A stretch of 61,647 nucleotides of DNA from Corynebacterium sp. (GTDB lineage: Bacteria > Actinomycetota > Actinomycetes > Mycobacteriales > Mycobacteriaceae). The position numbers and the translations under genes were made by a program. The notes under the pieces are model-generated. The model ran no database searches. It saw nothing but the letters and a program-made list of their open reading frames with translations, and had not been told where the DNA came from. Within the stretch, counting starts at the first letter, position 1. Each line of letters begins with the position of its first letter. Positions 27,117 through 37,505 of this stretch are shown piece after piece. The DNA is taken from positions 1-61,647 of the forward strand of contig NZ_JAUNLS010000017.1 of the NCBI RefSeq assembly GCF_030532325.1. The letters are read 5' to 3'.

Positions 27117-28358
27117 GTGAACCAACCGGCTAACACCGCCGAGACTCCCTGGCCCGTGGGCAAGGTCAATGACCAGGTCAAGGGCTGGATCGAGCGCCTC
27201 GGATTCCTCTGGGTGGAAGGCCAGCTCACCCAGGTCAACGTCAAGCCTTCGTGGAAGCTGTCCTACCTCACCTTGCGCGATGTCTCCGTGGAAAAGTCCG
27301 TGCAGCTGACCTGCAGCACGGACCTCATCCGCCGCCTGCCCTCCCCCATCAAGGACGGCGACCGCGTCGTGGTCTACGGCAAGCCGGCCTTCTACGCCGG
27401 GCGCGGTTCTTTCTCCCTGTGGGTCACCGACATCCGCCACGTGGGCGTGGGGGATCTGCTCGCCCGCATTGAGATGCTCCGCCAGCGCCTGGCGCAGGAG
27501 GGGCTTTTCGACGTCTCCCGTAAGCGCCCCCTGCCCTACCTTCCGCAGAAGATCGGGCTAATCACCGGCCGCGGCTCCGCCGCCGAGCGCGATGTCCTCT
27601 CCGTGGCGCAGGACCGCTGGCCGGCCGTGCAGTTCCGGGTTATCAACACCGCTGTGCAGGGCGCCGGGGCGGTCAGCCAGGTGATCGACGCGCTAGAGAC
27701 CCTCGACGCCGATCCGGAGGTCGACGTCATCATCATCGCCCGCGGCGGCGGCTCCGTGGAGGATCTCCTGCCTTTCTCCGAGGAGGCCCTACAGCGAGCC
27801 GTGGCCCAGGCCACCACCCCGGTGGTCTCCGCCATCGGCCACGAGCCCGACAACCCAGTGCTGGACAACGTGGCGGATCTGCGCGCGGCCACGCCTACCG
27901 ATGCCGCCAAGCGCGTCGTCCCCTCCGCCGCCGAGGAGATGGCCTTTCTCACCGAGGCCCGCCAGCGCATGGCCGGCGCGCTGCGCGGCTGGGTGGAGCG
28001 CGAGCGCCGAGGGCTGGACAATATCCGCTCGCGCCCGGTGCTGGCGGATCCCATGACCCCCATCCGGCAGCGCCGGGAGGAGCTGGAGCGCGCGCAGCTG
28101 GCCATCCGCCGTGATATCACCCGCCTCATCGAGCATGAGAATCACCAGGTCTCCTCGCTGCGCGCCCGCGTGGCGGCGCTGGGCCCAGCAGCGACCCTGG
28201 AGCGCGGCTACGCGGTGGTGCAGGTCCTCCCCCGCGACGGCTCCGGCCCGGAGGTGGTGACCTCCTTCCAGCAGTCCCCGCCCGGCTCGCAGCTGCGCAT
28301 CCGTGTGGGCGATGGTTCCATCACCGCGGCCGCCATGGCCGCCCAACCCGCCGACTAA
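27117..28358 (+). CDS. xseA: Exodeoxyribonuclease VII large subunit
   Basis: XseA with XseB degrades single-stranded DNA. The 413-residue protein has an N-terminal OB-fold ('[26 protein letters not shown]'), the catalytic domain with '[16 protein letters not shown]', '[19 protein letters not shown]' and '[15 protein letters not shown]', and a C-terminal helical part. The GTG at 27117 gives the conserved N-terminus ([13 protein letters not shown]); an upstream GTG at 27063, 6 bases after TAATAC, would add 18 residues. It is divergent from ispH and is followed by xseB. Confidence 0.95.
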   Translation: MNQPANTAETPWPVGKVNDQVKGWIERLGFLWVEGQLTQVNVKPSWKLSYLTLRDVSVEKSVQLTCSTDLIRRLPSPIKDGDRVVVYGKPAFYAGRGSFSLWVTDIRHVGVGDLLARIEMLRQRLAQEGLFDVSRKRPLPYLPQKIGLITGRGSAAERDVLSVAQDRWPAVQFRVINTAVQGAGAVSQVIDALETLDADPEVDVIIIARGGGSVEDLLPFSEEALQRAVAQATTPVVSAIGHEPDNPVLDNVADLRAATPTDAAKRVVPSAAEEMAFLTEARQRMAGALRGWVERERRGLDNIRSRPVLADPMTPIRQRREELERAQLAIRRDITRLIEHENHQVSSLRARVAALGPAATLERGYAVVQVLPRDGSGPEVVTSFQQSPPGSQLRIRVGDGSITAAAMAAQPAD

Positions 28359-28397
28359 ACTCACAACACGTTATTGCACACAAGGAGCACACCAGAG

Positions 28398-28715
28398 ATG
28401 AACCAGACCATCGGCAGCGGCCAGCCAGGCCAGGACGCATTCCCGCCCGTTGAGTCCTTGAGCTACGAGCAAGCGCGCGACGAGCTCATTGAGACCGTGA
28501 AGATTTTGGAACTGGGCCAGATGGGCCTGGATGAATCCCTCAAGTACTGGGAGCGCGGTGAAGCCTTGGCCAAGGCCTGCGAGGCCCACCTCAACGGCGC
28601 CGCCCAGCGCGTCGAGGCTGCACTCGCGCGCGGTGATGACGCAAATAGCGGCGAGGCAGACACACCTGTGACAAACGAAGCAGTGGAAAGCGCAGCGGAA
28701 AGCGAGGAGAACTAG
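28398..28715 (+). CDS. xseB: Exodeoxyribonuclease VII small subunit
   Basis: The 105-residue small subunit has the conserved core '[37 protein letters not shown]' (about 20-55), a helical pair that binds XseA, and an acidic tail. The ATG at 28398 has AAGGAG upstream. It follows xseA by 39 bp, and its stop codon abuts the ATG of the next gene. Confidence 0.93.
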   Translation: MNQTIGSGQPGQDAFPPVESLSYEQARDELIETVKILELGQMGLDESLKYWERGEALAKACEAHLNGAAQRVEAALARGDDANSGEADTPVTNEAVESAAESEEN

Positions 28716-29093
28716 ATGCAGATTTACGGATACCCAGGTGATCGCGTGGACTTCGTGTCCAAGTCCGGCTCCGCGGGCTCGCTGCTTTTCGGTGACCCGC
28801 GTTCCCTGGCGGAGGAATTCTTTGGCCAGCCGCACACCAGCAGCCAGGACGGCGGGGAGGAAGCAATCTCCTACTTTTCGGAGTCCATCGTGCTGCGCTT
28901 TGACGCCTCTGGGCTGCGGGCAGTGAGCATCTACCCCACCCGCTCCAAGCGCGAGAAAGTAGACGTCTACCTGGCCAAGACGCGCCTGAGCGGACTGGAA
29001 TCCGCAGAGCTCAACGAGCTCATCGAAAAGTCCCAGGGCCGCCTCGAGGTCGAGGCCGACGACAGCCTGCAGCGTGCCACTTTCCTGCGATAG
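28716..29093 (+). CDS. Conserved hypothetical protein downstream of xseB
   Basis: The 125-residue soluble protein starts directly at the xseB stop (TAG then ATG). It begins MQIYGYPGDRVDF and ends with a helical region 'GLESAELNELIEKSQGRLEVE'. No signal peptide, Cys pair or catalytic motif is seen and I do not recognise the family. Tight coupling to xseAB suggests co-expression, not necessarily a shared job. Confidence 0.8.
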   Translation: MQIYGYPGDRVDFVSKSGSAGSLLFGDPRSLAEEFFGQPHTSSQDGGEEAISYFSESIVLRFDASGLRAVSIYPTRSKREKVDVYLAKTRLSGLESAELNELIEKSQGRLEVEADDSLQRATFLR

Positions 29094-29125
29094 CGCTGCT
29101 GCGCTCCCGCGGCGGCGCTGGTTTT
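29092..29125 (+). terminator. Rho-independent terminator after the xseAB operon
   Basis: A 12-bp stem with two G-U pairs (29092-29103 with 29108-29119), loop CTCC, then GGTTTTA. It starts within the last stop codon of the operon. Confidence 0.7.
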
Positions 29126-29132
29126 AGGTGCC

Positions 29133-29726
29133 TTACTTGCCTTCGACGACGTTGCCCTCGGCGTCGATCTGCAGAGGGGCCGCGGCCACGAAGGCCTTGA
29201 GGGCGGCCTCAAAATCGGCGTCGGGAGCCGCGCCGGTGAGGATGAGGCGGGCGTCGCCAAGATATGCCACCCACAAGGGGCGCACGTCCTTGTCCTCGCT
29301 GGCGTAGATGGAGAACTCCTGGCCATCGATCACGCGGTGCGTGTGCTCCTCGCGGTAGTTGGCGTCGTAGTTCTTGGTGGCTTCCTCCAAGGTTGCCGCC
29401 GTCTGGGCGGACTCCACGTAGCCATCACCCGGGGTCAGCCAGCTCACCACGGACGCGGACTGCGGGCCCACCTGCACGCGGCGCGCGGCGGTAGCGGTCC
29501 AGCCCTCGGGCATCTGCGGCTCGCGGATGACCGCCCCCTCGGCACGCGCCTCCATCTCCAGGAAGGTCGCCGCGTCAACGGTCTGAACGGGACCCGACTT
29601 TTCCGGGTTAACGGAGCACAGGCCCGTCGCCCCCACCACGAGCAGCATCGCGATTACCGTCACGCCCAGGGAGAGGATGATGTCCCGGGCGCCCTCGAAA
29701 ACTTTGGGTCTAGATTCTGTTGCCAC
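29133..29726 (-). CDS. Membrane-anchored DUF4245-type protein
   Basis: The 197-residue protein has one N-terminal membrane segment (IILSLGVTVIAMLLVVGATGL, about 17-37) and an extracytoplasmic domain. The pattern 'MPEGWTATAARRVQ' followed by 'WLTPGDGYVESAQT' and 'WVAYLGDARLILTGAAPDADFEAAL' matches the DUF4245 family, which lies beside glpX in mycobacteria and corynebacteria. Here it is divergent from glpX. Function unknown. Confidence 0.85.
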   Translation of the reverse strand: MATESRPKVFEGARDIILSLGVTVIAMLLVVGATGLCSVNPEKSGPVQTVDAATFLEMEARAEGAVIREPQMPEGWTATAARRVQVGPQSASVVSWLTPGDGYVESAQTAATLEEATKNYDANYREEHTHRVIDGQEFSIYASEDKDVRPLWVAYLGDARLILTGAAPDADFEAALKAFVAAAPLQIDAEGNVVEGK

Positions 29727-29952
29727 GCCAACAGTATTCCATGTGGCCAGGTGCCTTGGCTAAATGGCCGCCGCTGGCCCGCTGAGCACGCACGACGCCG
29801 CACTCAGCCACCGGCAACCCACTTTCGGGGGCAGGTTTCGGGCACGTTCGGGGCATTTTTCAGCCACCTGGGCAAAAGTTAGTGCAACAATGGACGTGAG
29901 TGCCCGGAAAGGTCCGGGGCGATAATGCACAGAAGGAAGGCTTCTTTCACAC

Positions 29953-30966
29953 ATGTCCGAAAACACTTCTTATATGCCGGATCGCAACCTCGCGATGGAG
30001 CTGGTGCGAGTGACTGAGGCGGCAGCCTTGGCCTCTGGCCGTTGGGTCGGCCGCGGCATGAAGAACGAGGGCGACGGCGCTGCGGTGGACGCAATGCGCA
30101 AGCTCATCAACTCTGTTGCCATGAACGGCGTCGTCGTCATCGGTGAGGGCGAAAAGGATGAGGCCCCGATGCTCTTTAACGGCGAGCAGGTGGGCACCGG
30201 CGAGGGCGCTGCGATGGATATCGCCGTGGATCCCGTCGACGGCACCCGTCTGATGGCCGAGGGCCGCCCCAACGCCATCTCCGTTATCGCCGCTGCCGAG
30301 CGCGGCACTATGTATGACCCTTCCGCTGTGTTCTACATGAAGAAGATCGCCACCGGCCCGGAGGCCGTGGGCGCTATCGACATTGAAAAGTCCGTGGAGT
30401 GGAACATCAACTCCGTGGCTAAGGCCAAGGGCATCAAGCCCGCTGACCTCACCGTGGTTGTCTTGGACCGCCCGCGCCACGAGGAGCTCATCGCCGAGAT
30501 CCGCGCGGCCGGCGCCAAGGTTCGCCTCATCATGGACGGCGACGTCGCCGGTGCCATCGCCACCTGCCAGGATTCCAACTCCATTGACCTCATGATGGGC
30601 ATCGGCGGCACCCCGGAGGGCATCATCACCGCCTGCGCTATGAAGTGCATGGGTGGCGAAATCCAGGGCAAGCTGTGGCCCAAGGACGAAGCCGAGGCCG
30701 AGAAGGCCCGCGCCGCTGGCCATGACTTGGACCGCGTTCTCACCACCAACGATCTGGTCTCCTCCGATAACTGCTACTTCGCCGCCACCGGCGTGACCAA
30801 CGGCGACATGCTGCGCGGCGTGTCCTACCGCACCAGCGGTGCCACGACCCGCTCCCTGGTCATGCGCTCCAAGTCCGGCACCATCCGCTACATCGACTCG
30901 GTGCACAAGCTGGCCAAGCTGCAGGAATACTCCGTCATTGACTACGGCACCCCCAAGACCAACTAA
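29953..30966 (+). CDS. glpX: Class II fructose-1,6-bisphosphatase
   Basis: The 337-residue GlpX-type enzyme makes fructose 6-phosphate in gluconeogenesis. Metal and substrate motifs include '[14 protein letters not shown]', '[12 protein letters not shown]' (the DPxDGT lithium-sensitive phosphatase motif) and '[12 protein letters not shown]'. It starts with [19 protein letters not shown]; an AGAAGGAAGG ribosome-binding sequence lies about a dozen bases upstream. The fumC gene follows on the same strand, with 143 bp between. Confidence 0.97.
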   Translation: MSENTSYMPDRNLAMELVRVTEAAALASGRWVGRGMKNEGDGAAVDAMRKLINSVAMNGVVVIGEGEKDEAPMLFNGEQVGTGEGAAMDIAVDPVDGTRLMAEGRPNAISVIAAAERGTMYDPSAVFYMKKIATGPEAVGAIDIEKSVEWNINSVAKAKGIKPADLTVVVLDRPRHEELIAEIRAAGAKVRLIMDGDVAGAIATCQDSNSIDLMMGIGGTPEGIITACAMKCMGGEIQGKLWPKDEAEAEKARAAGHDLDRVLTTNDLVSSDNCYFAATGVTNGDMLRGVSYRTSGATTRSLVMRSKSGTIRYIDSVHKLAKLQEYSVIDYGTPKTN

Positions 30967-31109
30967 ATAGCTTTCCGCCCGGAGTGTTTCGGGGTCTGTG
31001 CTGCGTACCCCCGTGGTGCAGGCCTTGAAGCATTTCGGGTTCATTTTGGCCATACTGGTACATGGCCCACGCAACAAGAACTACTGAGAACTACAGCAAA
31101 GGTGATTTC

Positions 31110-32510
31110 ATGACTGAATACCGCATTGAGCACGACACCATGGGTGAAGTGAAGGTTCCGGCTGACGCTCTCTGGCGCGCACAGACCCAGCGCGCAGTAG
31201 AGAACTTCCCCATCTCCGGCCGCGGCCTGGAGGTTGCTCAAATCCGCGCACTCGGCCTGCTCAAGGCAGCCTGCGCGCAGGTCAACAAGGACTCCGGCGC
31301 TCTGGACGCGCAGAAGGCCGATGCCATTATCGCCGCCGCTAAGGAGATCGCCGAGGGCAAGCACAACGAGGCTTTCCCGATCGACGTCTTCCAGACCGGC
31401 TCCGGCACCTCCTCCAACATGAACACCAACGAGGTCATCGCCTCCATCGCCCACAACAATGGCGTGGAGATTCACCCCAATGACCACGTGAACATGGGGC
31501 AGTCCTCCAACGACACCTTCCCCACCGCCACCCACGTGGCCGCCACCGAGGCTGCGGTCAACGACCTCATCCCGGGCCTGAAGGTGCTGCACGACTCCCT
31601 CATGGGCAAGGCCAAGCAGTTCGCTGACGTTGTGAAGTCCGGCCGTACCCACCTCATGGACGCCACCCCGATCACCCTGGGCCAGGAGTTCGGTGGCTAC
31701 GCTCGCCAGATCGAGCTGGGCATCGAGCGCGTCGAGGCCACCCTGCCGCGCCTGGGTGAGCTGGCCATCGGCGGCACCGCCACCGGTACCGGCCTCAACA
31801 CCAGCGCTGACTTCGGCGCCAAGGTCACCGAGGAGCTCAAGAAGCTCACCGGCATCGAGCAGCTCAAGGAGGCGGAGAACCACTTCGAGGCCCAGGCGGC
31901 TCGCGACGCCCTCGTGGAGTTCTCCGGCGCCATGCGCACCATCGCGGTCTCCCTCAACAAGATCGCCAACGACATCCGCCTCATGGGCTCCGGCCCGCTG
32001 ACTGGCCTGGCTGAGATCCACCTGCCGGACCTGCAGCCGGGTTCCTCCATCATGCCGGGCAAGGTCAACCCGGTGATCTGCGAGGCCGCCACCATGGTCT
32101 CTGCTCAGGTCATTGGCAACGACGCCGCCGTGGCCTTTGGTGGTGCCAACGGCCACTTCGAGCTCAACGTGTTCATCCCGGTGATGGCGCGCAACGTTCT
32201 CGAGTCCGCTCGCCTGCTGGCCAACACCTCCCGTGTCTTCGCCGAGAAGTGCATCGACGGGATCGAGGCCAACGAGGAGCGCATGAAGAAGTTTGCGGAG
32301 TCCTCCACCTCCATCGTGACCCCGCTGAACTCCAAGATCGGCTACGAGAACGCCGCCAAGGCAGCCAAGCACGCTCTCAATGAGAAGATCACCGTCCGCG
32401 AGGCAGTCATTGACCTCGGCTTCGTCGACGGGGAGAACCTCACCGAAGAAGAGCTGGATGAGCGCCTCAACGTGCTCACCATGACCAACCGCGACCGCGA
32501 CAACTTCTAA
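31110..32510 (+). CDS. fumC: Fumarate hydratase, class II
   Basis: The 466-residue FumC interconverts fumarate and malate in the TCA cycle. It has '[18 protein letters not shown]', '[13 protein letters not shown]' and the superfamily signature '[11 protein letters not shown]'. The ATG at 31110 has AAAGGTG upstream; the frame extends 16 codons further without a ribosome-binding site. A clear terminator follows. Confidence 0.97.
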   Translation: MTEYRIEHDTMGEVKVPADALWRAQTQRAVENFPISGRGLEVAQIRALGLLKAACAQVNKDSGALDAQKADAIIAAAKEIAEGKHNEAFPIDVFQTGSGTSSNMNTNEVIASIAHNNGVEIHPNDHVNMGQSSNDTFPTATHVAATEAAVNDLIPGLKVLHDSLMGKAKQFADVVKSGRTHLMDATPITLGQEFGGYARQIELGIERVEATLPRLGELAIGGTATGTGLNTSADFGAKVTEELKKLTGIEQLKEAENHFEAQAARDALVEFSGAMRTIAVSLNKIANDIRLMGSGPLTGLAEIHLPDLQPGSSIMPGKVNPVICEAATMVSAQVIGNDAAVAFGGANGHFELNVFIPVMARNVLESARLLANTSRVFAEKCIDGIEANEERMKKFAESSTSIVTPLNSKIGYENAAKAAKHALNEKITVREAVIDLGFVDGENLTEEELDERLNVLTMTNRDRDNF

Positions 32511-32550
32511 GTTTCACCTTCGAGGTTTCGCGTCACACTCGCGCATTCCG

Positions 32551-32592
32551 CCCCCGCGCAGGCCATTAACACCGGCCCGGCGCGGGGGTTTT
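32551..32592 (+). terminator. Rho-independent terminator after fumC
   Basis: CCCCCGCGC (32551-32559) pairs with GCGCGGGGG (32580-32588), followed by TTTT. Confidence 0.85.
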
Positions 32593-32678
32593 GCCTGCTC
32601 AGCCCCTTTCACCCCGCTGGAAAATCACCAAAATAATTGCGCGCGTCACACTGCGCCGTCAGTTCCTTAAAAATCACC

Positions 32679-32731
32679 AAGTTTGCACTTGGTGCAAACT
32701 TACACCGGGTGTAATGTTGCACCCCGTGCAA
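32679..32731. promoter_or_regulatory. Triple palindromic operator and promoter of the TetR/efflux operon
   Basis: Three adjacent palindromes lie upstream of the regulator: AAGTTTGCA-N5-TGCAAACTT (32679-32701), TTACACC-G-GGTGTAA (32700-32714) and TTGCAC-N3-GTGCAA (32717-32731). They share the half-site TTGCAC/GTGCAA or the like. A promoter is embedded in them: TTGGTG (32689-32694), 17 bp, TAATGT (32712-32717). Confidence 0.8.
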
Positions 32732-32737
32732 GAAGAA

Positions 32738-33349
32738 ATGACTTTACGCGAACAGAAGCGCTTCGCAACGCGCCTGCGGATCGAGGACGCCGCCACCCGC
32801 CTGGTGGACGAGCGTGGATTCGCTGACGTCACCGTCGAAGAGATCTGTGAAGCAGCCGGAATTTCCCGCCGCACATTCTTTAACTATTTTGACTCTAAAG
32901 ACTCGGCCGTTCTCGGCGCCCCCAGCGACGAGTTCACCGAATCCCAAAAGGACTATTTCCTCGACACCCCCACCAAGAGCGTCTTCCTACTCACCGTCGA
33001 TCTGGTCAAGCACCACATGTCTGGCCACCACGCCGATCCCGAAATCGTGGAGAGGCGCCGCCGGATCGCAGGAGACGCGGACGCGGCAGCGGCGGCCCTG
33101 AGCCGAAAGCGCGCCAAGTCCAATGAGATTCTCAATCTCATCGCCCAGCGCCTCCAGAAGGAGCCTTCTCTGCAGATCATGCCGGAGACGGACCCCATAA
33201 CGGAGGCCATTCTCATCGGTGGGCTCATCCGCCAGGCGGTATGGCTGGCCACTGCTTCGCCGGACATCAGCTGCTCAATCCCCTTTGAGGAGCGCTTTGA
33301 TCAGGCATTAACACTCGTGAACGATTTTTCGAAAGGACTGAAATGGTAG
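32738..33349 (+). CDS. TetR-family transcriptional regulator of the adjacent efflux pump
   Basis: The 203-residue protein has the TetR N-terminal HTH (about residues 10-55): 'RIEDAATRLVDERGFADVTVEEICEAAGISRRTFFNYFDSKDSAV'. The C-terminal ligand domain is variable. The ATG at 32738 is chosen over one at 32714, which lies inside the operator and too near the -10 hexamer. Its stop overlaps the start of the MFS pump by seven bases. The promoter-embedded operator argues for autorepression together with the pump, relieved by a pump substrate. Confidence 0.92.
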   Translation: MTLREQKRFATRLRIEDAATRLVDERGFADVTVEEICEAAGISRRTFFNYFDSKDSAVLGAPSDEFTESQKDYFLDTPTKSVFLLTVDLVKHHMSGHHADPEIVERRRRIAGDADAAAAALSRKRAKSNEILNLIAQRLQKEPSLQIMPETDPITEAILIGGLIRQAVWLATASPDISCSIPFEERFDQALTLVNDFSKGLKW

Positions 33350-34917
33350 ATACCGCGAAGACATCGGCCCCGCAGGCCGAGACCGGCAAGCCGGAAAATA
33401 ATCTCGCGCTTATCTTCTCGGCCCTCGTGCTCACCATGCTGATGAGCTCCCTGGGTCAGATGATCTTCTCTACGGCGCTGCCCACCATCGTTGGTGAACT
33501 TGGCGGCGTCGACCACATGAGCTGGGTGATTTCCGCCTTCCTCGTGTCCATGACCATCGCTATGCCCATCTCCGGCAAGCTCGGTGACATGATGGGCCGC
33601 AAGTGGCTCTACATCGGCGGTATCGCCACCTTTGTCATCGGCTCCGCCATCGGCGGCTTTGCCCAGAGCATGAACCTGCTCATCTTTGGCCGCTTCATCC
33701 AGGGCTTCGGCGCCGGCTTCATGATGATTTCCTCCCAGGCCATCATCGCCGAGGTCACCACCGCCCGTGAGCGCGGCAAGTTCATGGGCATCATGGGCGG
33801 AGTCTTCGGCCTCTCCTCCGTCCTCGGCCCCGTGCTGGGCGGCTGGTTCACCGACGGCCCGGGCTGGCGCTGGGGCATGTGGATGAACATCCCGCTGGGC
33901 ATCCTCGCCATCATCGTGTGCACCCTGGTGCTGCACCTGCGCGTCGGCTCCACCGATCTGCGCCGCTTCGACGCCCTGGGGGCGACCTTCATCGCGATTA
34001 CCACCGCGGCGCTTATCCTCATGACCACCTGGGGCGGCACCCAGTACGAGTGGAGCGATCCCATCATCATCGGCCTGGCCATCACCGTGGTGCTCGGCGC
34101 GATCATCACCGTCTACGTGGAGTCCAAGGCCGCTGAGCCGCTCATCCCGATCCACCTCTTCCGCAAGCGCAACATGGTGCTGACCACCGCCGCCGGTACG
34201 GTGCTGGGTCTGGCGATGTTCGGCGTGCTGGGCTACATGCCCACCTACCTGCAGATGGTCCACACTCTGACGCCGACCAACGCTGGTCTCATGATGATCC
34301 CGATGATGATCGGCCTCATCGGCACCTCGACCGTCGTGGGCTTCCTCATCGCGCGCACCGGCCACTACAAGATCTATCCCATCGTGGGCCTCATCATCAC
34401 CACGGTCGCGCTGTACTGGATGTCCAAGCTCACCGTCGACACCTCCCTGACCACGCTGGGCCTACAATTCTTCGTCTTCGGCTTCGGCCTGGGCTTCGTG
34501 CAGCAGGTGCTGGTGCTCATCGTCCAGAACTCCTTCCCGGTGGCTCTGGTGGGCACGGCGACGGCCGCCAACAACTTCTTCCGCCAGATCGGCTCCGCCG
34601 TGGGTGCCTCCCTGGTGGGTTCCCTGTTCATTCACAACATGAAGGAGCAGCTCTCTGAGAACATGCCGGCCGCCATTGCCTCGCTGGGTAAGAAGGGCGC
34701 AGCCTACGCCGAGCAGTTCTCCGCCGCCGGTGGTGGCGCGTCCAAGCTGACTCCATCCCTGGTAGCCGATCTCCCCGGCCCCATCCGCGATGTCATCCTC
34801 AACGCCTACAACGACGGCCTGACCCCGGTCATCCTACTCATGGTTCCCATGGCCATCGTTGCCCTGTTGCTGCTCTTCCCGGTCACCGAGGAGCATCTCA
34901 AGGAGACCATCGACTAG
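33343..34917 (+). CDS. DHA2-type MFS multidrug efflux transporter (14 TM)
   Basis: The 524-residue proton-driven exporter has 14 predicted membrane segments. Landmarks are 'STALPTIVGELGG' in TM1, 'GKLGDMMGRKWLYIGGI' in loop 2-3 (motif A), 'GRFIQGFGAGFMMISSQAIIAE' in TM4 and 'GGVFGLSSVLGPVLGGWFTD' in TM5 (motif C of drug exporters). It overlaps the TetR stop codon and is probably co-repressed. A terminator follows at 34964-35003. The drug is not predictable. Confidence 0.93.
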   Translation: MVDTAKTSAPQAETGKPENNLALIFSALVLTMLMSSLGQMIFSTALPTIVGELGGVDHMSWVISAFLVSMTIAMPISGKLGDMMGRKWLYIGGIATFVIGSAIGGFAQSMNLLIFGRFIQGFGAGFMMISSQAIIAEVTTARERGKFMGIMGGVFGLSSVLGPVLGGWFTDGPGWRWGMWMNIPLGILAIIVCTLVLHLRVGSTDLRRFDALGATFIAITTAALILMTTWGGTQYEWSDPIIIGLAITVVLGAIITVYVESKAAEPLIPIHLFRKRNMVLTTAAGTVLGLAMFGVLGYMPTYLQMVHTLTPTNAGLMMIPMMIGLIGTSTVVGFLIARTGHYKIYPIVGLIITTVALYWMSKLTVDTSLTTLGLQFFVFGFGLGFVQQVLVLIVQNSFPVALVGTATAANNFFRQIGSAVGASLVGSLFIHNMKEQLSENMPAAIASLGKKGAAYAEQFSAAGGGASKLTPSLVADLPGPIRDVILNAYNDGLTPVILLMVPMAIVALLLLFPVTEEHLKETID

Positions 34918-34963
34918 CTCCACGAGCACGCAGCAGCGTTCACGGCATCGCCGTTGATCACCA

Positions 34964-35003
34964 AAATCCCGCGGACCCAGACGAAGGGTTCGCGGGATTT
35001 GTT
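34964..35003. terminator. Terminator after the efflux operon
   Basis: AAATCCCGCG (34964-34973) pairs with CGCGGGATTT (34991-35000), with additional ACCC/GGGT pairing inside, followed by GTTG. Confidence 0.75.
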
Positions 35004-35048
35004 GTGCTATCGCGCTCTATAGGCTTCTCGCCTTACTACACCGCTGTC

Positions 35049-35663
35049 CTACTCTTTAGCGTTGTTGGAGGCCGACTCGGTACCGTTGGAGGACGCCGTG
35101 CTTGGCGACGTCCCCGCGGCCGAGTACTCGGGCTTCGGCAGCAGAAGCTCGTAGACGTCCGTATCGCGCCACTGCCCGGCGAGCTCGCCGTAGGTCATCT
35201 TGGCCAGGTGAGAGTAGGTGCCAACCTTGACGAAGCCTCGGGACTTGTGCAGGCCCGCCGAGCCCTCGTTCTCCGGGAAGATCCACGAGTGGATGGCCCA
35301 CTTGTGCAGGTCGCGGCAGGTCTCAATGAGCTTGTCCAGCAGCGCGCCGCCGATGCCACGGCCCTGGGCTGCGGAGCTCAGGTAGATGGAATCCTCCACC
35401 ACGCCGTGGAAGACGGAGCGCGAGGAGATGGGCGCCGCCGAGACCCAGCCGAGTACCTTGGAGTCATCGTTTTCCTCAACGGCCACAAAGACAGTTGCAA
35501 GAATCTTGGCCGATTTAAACTGCTCAAGGGTGGTCGAGCGGGTCTCATAGGTGGCGTGGCCAGTGTTGAGACCTTCCTCGTAGATGGCGCGCATCTGCGG
35601 GTAATCCGCCGCGCTGAAGGGGCGGATGACGAAGTCCCGCTTCTTGTCTTTGGCTTGATTCAT
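35049..35663 (-). CDS. GNAT acetyltransferase, phosphinothricin acetyltransferase-like
   Basis: The 204-residue protein is a GNAT-fold acetyltransferase. The pattern 'IRPFSAADYPQMRAIYEEGLNTGHATYE' at the N-terminus and the acetyl-CoA loop 'LSSAAQGRGIGGALLDKLIE' (Q/RxxGxG/A) in the middle are those of the Pat/Bar group that acetylates phosphinothricin-like amino acids or methionine sulfoximine. The last 20 residues are a Ser/Asn-rich tail. Substrate is unproven. Confidence 0.88.
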   Translation of the reverse strand: MNQAKDKKRDFVIRPFSAADYPQMRAIYEEGLNTGHATYETRSTTLEQFKSAKILATVFVAVEENDDSKVLGWVSAAPISSRSVFHGVVEDSIYLSSAAQGRGIGGALLDKLIETCRDLHKWAIHSWIFPENEGSAGLHKSRGFVKVGTYSHLAKMTYGELAGQWRDTDVYELLLPKPEYSAAGTSPSTASSNGTESASNNAKE

Positions 35664-35738
35664 GTAGTTATTATCGCGTCCACCGCACCTATACGGCTAC
35701 CGGAACGCGGTGACGTTCGCCATCCGCGAACGTCGCTC

Positions 35739-36032
35739 TTAGCGGCCCTGGAGAAGCGGCGTGAAGATGTTGGGATACTCCTTGGCGTTGATCAGCATAA
35801 ATACCAGGTCAGCCAGGACAACGAAGCCCAAGCTAGCACCGAACACGATGCCCAGGGTGTCCACCTCAGAGTGATCGCTGCTACTTTCCGCGCCGGCCTT
35901 GGCCTTGGCTACCACGGCGTTGCTGGAGCCGGCATCGACGCGCGGCGCGGCGGTGGCGGGGGCCACGCTAGCCGTGCCAGCAGCCAGGGAAAACGTGAGA
36001 ATGCCCGCAGCGAGGCGACGTGATAGGGACAT
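35739..36032 (-). CDS. Small exported membrane protein of unknown function
   Basis: The 97-residue protein starts MSLSRRLAAGILTFSLAAG and shows a signal peptide with probable cleavage after ATAA (residues 26-29), an Ala/Ser-rich polar middle, and one membrane segment near residues 60-82 (LGIVFGASLGFVVLADLVFML). It ends in 'NAKEYPNIFTPLLQGR'. No family is recognised. It stands alone between the GNAT and PhoH genes. Confidence 0.8.
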   Translation of the reverse strand: MSLSRRLAAGILTFSLAAGTASVAPATAAPRVDAGSSNAVVAKAKAGAESSSDHSEVDTLGIVFGASLGFVVLADLVFMLINAKEYPNIFTPLLQGR

Positions 36033-36119
36033 AGTTCATCCTCATTTCTAGGGGTGGGACAGGTAAACCCCCACTATAACGCCTGGCCTCGCTGGGACAG
36101 AATGCTGCAGCGCAGCCGA

Positions 36120-37505
36120 CTAGTTGCCGCCCTCCAGCAGATCGGTGACCAGCTCCGCGATGGCCGAGCGCTCGGAGCGCTGCAGGGTCACGTGCGCGAA
36201 GAGCTCGTGGCCCTTGAGCTTCTCGATGACCGCCTGCACACCGTCGTGGCGGCCCACGCGCAGGTTGTCGCGCTGGGCCACATCGTGGGTGAGCACCACG
36301 CGCGAGCCGCGGCCCAGGCGCGAGAGCACGGTGAGCAAAACGTTGCGCTCCAGGGACTGAGCCTCATCGACGATGACGAAGGTATCGTGCAGGCTGCGCC
36401 CGCGAATGTGCGTCAGCGGCAGGACCTCGAGCAGGCCGCGGTCGTGGACTTCCTCGATGACGTTGTCGGAGACCAAGCCCTCGAGGGTGTCGTAGACCGC
36501 CTGGGCCCACGGGTTCATCTTCTCGCTCTCGGAGCCCGGCAGGTAGCCCAGGGTCTGGCCGCCCACGGCGTACATCGGGCGGAAGACCACGATGCGGCGG
36601 TGCTCCCCGCGCTCCAGCACTGCTTCGAGTCCGGCGCACAGGGCCAGGGCGGATTTGCCCGTGCCGGCGCGGCCGCCGATGGAGACGATGCCCACGCTGG
36701 GATCCATGAGCAGGTCCAGAGCCACGCGTTGCTCGGCGGAGCGGCCCTGCAGGCCGAAGGCGTTGACGTCACCGCGTACGAGGCGCACGGCGCCGTCGTT
36801 AGTCACGCGCCCCAGCGCCGACTGCGCACCGTTGACGAGGGTCACGCCGCAGTGCACCGGCAAGTCTTCGACGGCGACGCCGGATTCGGTGAGGGCACCG
36901 TCGAGCACGACTTCCCCATCGCGATACAGGGCGTCGATGTCCTCAGAGGAGGCGTGGATGGTGGCCATGCCGGTGTAACCGGTGAGCACCACGTCCTGCG
37001 CGTGATACTCGTCAGCTTGCAGGCCCACCGCGCCAGCCTTAACGCGCAGCGGGACGTCCTTGGTCACCAGTACGGTGGACTTGCCCTCGTGCTGCAGGTT
37101 CAGCGCGCAGGCCAGGATGCGGTGGTCCCCCTCCGGGCCGCGGAAGGCCACCGGCAGAAGCGACTGGTCTTGGTGGTTGAGTTCCACGCGCAGCGTACCG
37201 CCATCGACGTTGACTGGCACGGGCTTGTCCAGCGCCTCGTAGGTGGAGCGCAGCTCCTCCAAAAAGCGAAGAGCTTGGCGGGCGAACCAGCCAAGCTCAG
37301 GGTGATGACGTTTTGCCTCCAACTCGGAGATAACCACGATGGGCAGGACCACATCGTGCTCTGCGAACTTGCGCAGCGCCCAGGGGTCGGAGAGCAGGAC
37401 GGAGGTATCGATGACGTAGGTGGTGGCCGTCGAAGCCGTGGCGGGTGCAGCGGCTGCTGCCTCCTCTGCGGAACCGAAAGCAGTAAGAACAGACGGGTTG
37501 GTCAT
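36120..37505 (-). CDS. PIN domain-PhoH ATPase fusion protein (PhoH2 type)
   Basis: The protein has an N-terminal PIN ribonuclease domain (starting '[19 protein letters not shown]', acidic residues D and E in '[12 protein letters not shown]') and a C-terminal PhoH ATPase domain with Walker A '[15 protein letters not shown]' and '[12 protein letters not shown]' as Walker B. PhoH2 proteins act as ATP-dependent RNA helicase/RNases in mycobacteria. The start MTNPSVL at 37505 gives 461 residues with GGGAG 13 bases upstream; a start at 37583 (487 residues) is also open. Which of the two is used cannot be decided from sequence. Confidence 0.92.
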   Translation of the reverse strand: MTNPSVLTAFGSAEEAAAAAPATASTATTYVIDTSVLLSDPWALRKFAEHDVVLPIVVISELEAKRHHPELGWFARQALRFLEELRSTYEALDKPVPVNVDGGTLRVELNHQDQSLLPVAFRGPEGDHRILACALNLQHEGKSTVLVTKDVPLRVKAGAVGLQADEYHAQDVVLTGYTGMATIHASSEDIDALYRDGEVVLDGALTESGVAVEDLPVHCGVTLVNGAQSALGRVTNDGAVRLVRGDVNAFGLQGRSAEQRVALDLLMDPSVGIVSIGGRAGTGKSALALCAGLEAVLERGEHRRIVVFRPMYAVGGQTLGYLPGSESEKMNPWAQAVYDTLEGLVSDNVIEEVHDRGLLEVLPLTHIRGRSLHDTFVIVDEAQSLERNVLLTVLSRLGRGSRVVLTHDVAQRDNLRVGRHDGVQAVIEKLKGHELFAHVTLQRSERSAIAELVTDLLEGGN

